A stretch of 8,242 nucleotides of DNA, taken from the NCBI GenBank assembly GCA_900545075.1, contig UQXT01000087.1, forward strand, positions 1 through 8,242, read 5' to 3'. A program made the position numbers and the translations under genes. Shown one piece after another: positions 6,093 to 8,242 of the stretch. The notes under the pieces were generated by a model that made no database searches, was not told the DNA's origin, and saw only the letters and a program-made list of their open reading frames with translations. This DNA is from an uncultured Collinsella sp. (GTDB lineage: Bacteria; Actinomycetota; Coriobacteriia; Coriobacteriales; Coriobacteriaceae). Every line of letters begins with the position of its first letter. Position 1 is the first letter of the stretch.

Positions 6093-6173
6093 CTGGTCGA
6101 GCAGCCGGTTTTGGAATTGCTTGAACCCCAAGCAGTGCCTCCGATAACCAATCCAAAATCGGCTCCTGACCAG
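6093..6173 (+). other. branched RNA-like structure in the eda leader
   Basis: Three nested inverted repeats. An outer stem pairs CTGGTC (6093-6098) with GACCAG (6168-6173). A long middle stem pairs 6103-6119 with 6149-6164, with one G-U pair and one bulged A. An inner hairpin pairs CTTG (6120-6123) with CAAG (6129-6132). It ends 50 bases before the eda ATG. No known riboswitch class is recognised. Confidence 0.5.
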
Positions 6174-6223
6174 CACATTTGGCAATCACGCGCCCATGCG
6201 CGCCACACATCGAAAGGAACATC

Positions 6224-6865
6224 ATGTTCAATCAGTTCTACACCACGCTTGAGTCCCTGGGCATCGTGCCGGTCGTTGTGCTCGACAAGGTCGAGGACGC
6301 CGCTCCGCTCGCCCACGCCCTTATGGCAGCTGGCATGAAGTCCGCCGAGGTCACCTTCCGCACCGCCTGCGCCGCCGAGTGCATCGCCGCTATGGCCGAG
6401 GCCGAGCCCGAGATGTGCGTTGGCGCCGGCACTGTCCTGACCGTCGAGCAGGTTGAGCAGGCCCGCGCCGCCGGTGCCAAGTTCATCGTCTCCCCGGGTT
6501 ACAACGAGGACGTCGTGAAGCACTGCATCGATATCGACCTGCCCGTCCTTCCCGGCACCGTGACCCCCTCCGAGGTCACCGCAGCCGAGAACCTGGGCCT
6601 CAAGGTCACCAAGTTCTTCCCCGCATCCCAGTATGGCGGCCTGAACACCATCAAGGCCCTCGCCGCTCCGTTTGTCGGTCACCGCTTTATGCCTACCGGC
6701 GGCGTGAGCACCGCCAACGTCGAGGAGTACCTGAGCTCCTCTGCCATCATCGCCTGCGGTGGCACCTGGATGGTCAAGCCGGCCCTGTTTGCCGATGGCG
6801 ACTTCTCCAAGGTCGAGCAGATTGCCCGCGAGGCCATGGACGTCGTCAAGAAGGTCCGCGGCTAG
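6224..6865 (+). CDS. eda: KDPG / KHG aldolase (2-keto-3-deoxy-6-phosphogluconate aldolase)
   Basis: A 213-residue class I aldolase, the usual length for the family. It cleaves KDPG to pyruvate and glyceraldehyde 3-phosphate and forms a trimer in known members. The catalytic Glu42 lies in AEVTFRT (41-47) and the Schiff-base Lys130 in LKVTKFFPA (126-134). VGAGTVLT (66-73), SPGYN (90-94), LPGTVTPSE (109-117) and the phosphate-binding MPTGGVS (156-162) are all present. The start at 6224 is chosen because AAAGGA stands just upstream. An earlier in-frame ATG at 6179 would add 15 unrelated residues. The gene follows the KDG kinase after 253 bases filled with hairpins, and a strong terminator follows it. 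It completes the KDG to pyruvate plus triose phosphate route. It may also act on 4-hydroxy-2-oxoglutarate, as family members do. Confidence 0.96.
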   Translation: MFNQFYTTLESLGIVPVVVLDKVEDAAPLAHALMAAGMKSAEVTFRTACAAECIAAMAEAEPEMCVGAGTVLTVEQVEQARAAGAKFIVSPGYNEDVVKHCIDIDLPVLPGTVTPSEVTAAENLGLKVTKFFPASQYGGLNTIKALAAPFVGHRFMPTGGVSTANVEEYLSSSAIIACGGTWMVKPALFADGDFSKVEQIAREAMDVVKKVRG

Positions 6866-6882
6866 GTTTAGCTCTCTATCGT

Positions 6883-6920
6883 GAAAGGGGGCGTGCCCTA
6901 GACCTCGCCCCCTTTCTTTT
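6883..6920 (+). terminator. intrinsic terminator of the kdgK-eda operon
   Basis: Perfect 11-bp GC-rich stem GAAAGGGGGCG / CGCCCCCTTTC with a 12-base loop, followed directly by TTTT. It begins 17 bases after the eda stop codon. It is the clearest intrinsic terminator in the window. Confidence 0.92.
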
Positions 6921-7021
6921 AAAGCGGCTCGGAAGCGCGCCGTTTCCGTCACGAACAAGAACCAAAACCGTCTTGTATGCTGATAGAACGTGACGGAAGC
7001 GGCACGCCCCCGAGCCGCTTT
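6921..7021. repeat. long imperfect inverted repeat after the eda terminator
   Basis: Outer arms AAAGCGGCTCGG (6921-6932) and CCGAGCCGCTTT (7010-7021) pair perfectly over 12 bp. Inner arms at 6940-6953 and 6989-7002 pair over 14 bp with one mismatch. A small hairpin ACAAGA / TCTTGT (6955-6960, 6971-6976) caps it. It starts at the first base after the terminator T tract. No coding potential is convincing in either strand. It could be a small non-coding RNA, a miniature mobile element or a REP-type repeat. No target-site duplication is evident. Confidence 0.6.
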
Positions 7022-7069
7022 GTCTACTCGGTTGGCAACCGCGCTCAACTGAGCCACTTCGACAAAAGC
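7017..7069 (-). other. tRNA-like fold, possible tRNA-Gly relic
   Basis: On the minus strand GTGGCTCAGTTGAGC resembles a shortened D arm, and CGG-TTGCCAA-CCG resembles the anticodon arm of tRNA-Gly(GCC). The ends can pair (GCTTTTGTC with GACAAAGC, one bulge) like an acceptor stem. There is no T arm or TTCGA motif and the D loop is short, so it is not a working tRNA gene. It may be a decayed tRNA fragment or chance. Confidence 0.25.
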
Positions 7070-7084
7070 CGAGCCACCAAAACA

Positions 7085-7149
7085 GCTGCGGCGCCGTCTG
7101 GAGGAATGGACCCTTGCTTCCGGGTTTTTCCTCCAAGCGGCGCCGCAGC
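7085..7149. repeat. long inverted repeat, possible bidirectional terminator
   Basis: Outer arms GCTGCGGCGCCG (7085-7096) and CGGCGCCGCAGC (7138-7149) are perfect. Inner arms GGAGGAA (7100-7106) and TTCCTCC (7128-7134) also pair, capped by ACCC / GGGT. On the plus strand GTTTTCG follows; on the minus strand TGTTTTGG follows. A T tract on both sides suits a weak two-way terminator, and it is the nearest such structure downstream of the gntR gene, with another palindrome between. Confidence 0.5.
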
Positions 7150-7177
7150 GTTTTCGTGCCCCGATGTGCCCCGGCAC

Positions 7178-7240
7178 TTGCGGTGGAATACGGACTGCTT
7201 ACAGCATCAGAGCCGCAAAACAATCCCTATTTCACCGCAA
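7178..7240. repeat. 63-base palindromic repeat, copy A (downstream of gntR)
   Basis: Ends TTGCGGTGGAATA (7178-7190) and TATTTCACCGCAA (7228-7240) are inverted repeats with one mismatch, separated by 37 bases. The interior extends the stem imperfectly and contains TCAGAGCCGCAAAACA. Copy B (8022-8084) has the same ends at exactly the same spacing. It ends 17 bases beyond the gntR stop codon. Confidence 0.65.
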
Positions 7241-7257
7241 CTAATAAAGGGAACGAG

Positions 7258-7947
7258 TTAGATGGCCGAGTCTTTGGACAGCTCAAAATAGTCGGGATGC
7301 AAGGCGATAACCGGGCCCTGCTCCTCGGGCATCAGGTGCAAGTGCGTCTCTGCCAGATAACTCGCCGCATCGGTATCGCCCCTCTTAATGGCCTCGAGAA
7401 TCCGGCGATGCTGCCGACGAATCGGCTCCCAATCCAGATCCTGCGACACCATACGCAACCAGTTGTATCGCTCAAAATGCGTGTTGACGCTCTTCATCCA
7501 ATCCCACAACATGTGACGGCCGGCAATCACGAAACACGTCTCATGGAACAGGTTATCCAAGTCGAAAAAGCGACGCGTTTCGCTATGGTCGAGCGACTCG
7601 GACTCGGCAAGAATCTGCTCAAGCCGATGCTTTTGCTCGGGCGAGGCGGCCGAACAGCATTTAATTAGCACGCTTCTCTCGAGCTTCTCGCGCAAAAAGC
7701 AGGCGTTTTCGGCGCGTTCCATGCTGATCTTAGAGACGTAGGTGCCGCTTTTGGGACGCGTTTCCACCAGCTCCTGCTCACGCAGGCGCACAAAGGATTC
7801 GCGAATGGGCGTGCGCCCGATTCCCGTCTCCTTTTCCAGACCAATCGCCGAAAGACGCGTGCCGGGTTTGAGCTCGGCATAGATAATCTTGGACCGCAAT
7901 GCGTTGTACGCCTGGTCTTGCAGGCTCTGATAATGCTGCTGTTCCAT
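7258..7947 (-). CDS. GntR-family regulator, FadR subfamily with FCD domain
   Basis: A 229-residue GntR/FadR-type regulator. The winged helix-turn-helix spans about 10-74: AYNALRSKII, the recognition segment IGRTPIRESFVRLREQEL (43-60) and the wing RPKSGTYV (64-71). The all-helical FCD ligand domain spans about 80-210. Its metal and ligand residues are visible: Asp131 and His135 in DNLFHETCF, His180 in RRQHRRILEAI and His202 in AETHLHLM. FCD regulators commonly respond to carboxylates and sugar acids (UxuR, ExuR, LldR, FadR). Lying beside KDG genes, a uronate or sugar-acid effector is likely but unproven. The start at 7947 is chosen because GAGGG stands 5 bases upstream. An earlier ATG at 8061 would place the N-terminus inside a palindromic repeat and is rejected. 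No effector or self-operator can be assigned with certainty. Confidence 0.9.
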   Translation of the reverse strand: MEQQHYQSLQDQAYNALRSKIIYAELKPGTRLSAIGLEKETGIGRTPIRESFVRLREQELVETRPKSGTYVSKISMERAENACFLREKLERSVLIKCCSAASPEQKHRLEQILAESESLDHSETRRFFDLDNLFHETCFVIAGRHMLWDWMKSVNTHFERYNWLRMVSQDLDWEPIRRQHRRILEAIKRGDTDAASYLAETHLHLMPEEQGPVIALHPDYFELSKDSAI

Positions 7948-8019
7948 AAAGCCCTCGGATAAGTCCTCGGTTAGTCGAATACCACCATGCAATACTATCG
8001 CATCCCCCGCCCCCTCATA

Positions 8020-8086
8020 AGTTGCGGTGGAATAGTTCCTGTTCAAGGCCTTCAGCAGCAAAAACAGGAACTATTCCACCGCAACT
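8020..8086. repeat. 63-base palindromic repeat, copy B with extended perfect stem (upstream of gntR)
   Basis: A perfect 24-bp inverted repeat (8020-8043 with 8063-8086) with a 19-base loop containing TTCAGCAGCAAA. The end motif TTGCGGTGGAATA and its complement (8022-8034, 8072-8084) match copy A and have the same 50-base offset. It lies 73 bases before the gntR start. It is therefore in its promoter region or leader. Confidence 0.75.
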
Positions 8087-8091
8087 ACAGC

Positions 8092-8104
8092 CAACAAGTT
8101 GTTG
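8092..8104. promoter_or_regulatory. small palindrome CAACAAGTTGTTG, possible operator
   Basis: A perfect 6-bp inverted repeat around one central base, in the gap between gntR and the rightward promoter. It could be a binding site for the GntR-family protein. It does not match the usual FadR-type GT-N-AC pattern, so the assignment is weak. Confidence 0.3.
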
Positions 8105-8109
8105 CGATT

Positions 8110-8125
8110 AGGTGAACGTTCACCT
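8110..8125. promoter_or_regulatory. perfect 16-base palindrome, LacI-type operator candidate
   Basis: AGGTGAACGTTCACCT is perfectly palindromic with a central CG, as in many LacI/GalR-family operators. Its sequence differs from the AAACCGATTT sites, suggesting a different regulator. It lies 38 bases before the -10 box at 8164, near or above the -35 region. The TTTTT after it makes a small terminator conceivable, but no upstream plus-strand gene needs one. Confidence 0.5.
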
Positions 8126-8141
8126 TTTTATTGTTTTTCTC

Positions 8142-8169
8142 TTCGCAAATAAAATCCCGTGCGTATACT
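8142..8169 (+). promoter_or_regulatory. rightward promoter for a gene beyond the window
   Basis: TATACT at 8164-8169 with TTCGCA (8142-8147) 16 bases upstream. The -10 box and its distance to the following operator resemble the kdgK promoter. No coding sequence follows before the edge, so the controlled gene lies outside. Confidence 0.6.
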
Positions 8170-8178
8170 TAGGCTCAA

Positions 8179-8194
8179 ACGAAACCGATTTCGT
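8179..8194 (+). promoter_or_regulatory. LacI-type operator identical to that of the kdgK operon
   Basis: ACGAAACCGATTTCGT is identical to 4803-4818, and two more bases to the left (AA) also match. It stands once here, without the 13-base duplication seen before kdgK. The LacI-family protein at 3678-4700 probably binds both. Confidence 0.8.
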
Positions 8195-8197
8195 TGA

Positions 8198-8242
8198 GCG
8201 TGGGCAATAGGATGCTAAGACGCACCCTACCATCTTGGCATC
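8198..8242 (+). other. second copy of the structured leader hairpin (cut by window edge)
   Basis: After the operator the sequence again reads TGAGCG, then a stem arm ending GATGC. Next come AAGACG, the loop CACCCTAC, CATCTT and the return arm GCATC at the edge. Five outer base pairs are visible (8211-8215 with 8238-8242). The inner stem has one C/A mismatch. The rest of the distal arm lies outside the window. Confidence 0.65.

Noticed and set aside
7017..7069. Functional tRNA-Gly gene
   Set aside because: No T arm, no CCA-proximal acceptor end of normal length and a shortened D loop; kept only as a possible relic.
5885..7177. 430-codon minus-strand open frame opposite eda and flanking gaps
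   Set aside because: It runs through the eda coding region, its terminator and several hairpins. No domain is recognisable and the length is explained by GC bias.
6977..7261. Small open frame in the repeat-rich gap
   Set aside because: It reads straight through two inverted repeats and a tRNA-like stretch, with no ribosome binding site and low-quality composition.
7948..8061. N-terminal extension of the GntR regulator
   Set aside because: The extra 38 residues are encoded partly by the palindromic element and precede the family's normal start; a good ribosome binding site supports 7947.
6921..8242. CRISPR array
   Set aside because: Repeats are inverted, few and unequally spaced; no direct repeat-spacer pattern and no cas gene.

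Overview
The window looks like a chromosomal piece of a high-GC Gram-positive gut actinobacterium, most likely Coriobacteriia (Collinsella-like). This is inferred from GC-rich codon use, AAAGGA/GGAGG-type ribosome binding sites, an actinobacterial GlnR-like regulator beside a GlnA2-like gene, and short intergenic palindromes. No taxonomic marker gene is present, so this is an inference. Four genes on the minus strand fill the left half, two genes on the plus strand form a sugar-acid catabolic operon in the middle, and one minus-strand regulator lies near the right edge.

Left block (1-3680, minus strand). A glutamine synthetase type I homologue (2206-3543) is followed 50 bases downstream by an OmpR-type winged-helix regulator with a degenerate receiver (1493-2155), ending at a REP-like hairpin terminator. 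Beyond a 206-base gap lies a membrane-anchored HtrA-like serine protease that runs off the left edge (1-1286). The regulator resembles actinobacterial GlnR, and a GlnR-box-like sequence (TTAAC-N6-GAAAC, minus strand) lies 66-81 bases upstream of the GlnA start. The GlnA homologue lacks three of the six expected metal ligands, so its activity as a normal glutamine synthetase is doubtful.

Middle block (3678-6920). A LacI-family regulator (minus) is divergent from a plus-strand operon: 2-keto-3-deoxygluconate kinase (4936-5970) and KDPG aldolase (6224-6865), closed by a strong terminator. Together these convert KDG to KDPG and then to pyruvate and glyceraldehyde 3-phosphate, the lower part of uronate or pectin catabolism. 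The operon promoter is followed by two overlapping LacI-type operators and then a very stable leader hairpin. The 253-base gap between kinase and aldolase holds three further hairpins with repeated loop and arm sequences that could pair in alternative ways.

Right block (6921-8242). A 337-base gene-free stretch holds three long inverted repeats and a tRNA-like fold. A GntR/FCD regulator (7258-7947, minus) follows, flanked on both sides by copies of one 63-base palindromic element. At the right edge a second promoter-operator-leader module repeats the one before the kinase: same -10, an identical 18-base operator block, and a leader hairpin with the same loop but a different stem sequence. It must drive a gene outside the window. 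The two modules suggest a LacI-controlled uronate regulon whose transcripts share a conserved 5' RNA structure, which is the most interesting signal here.
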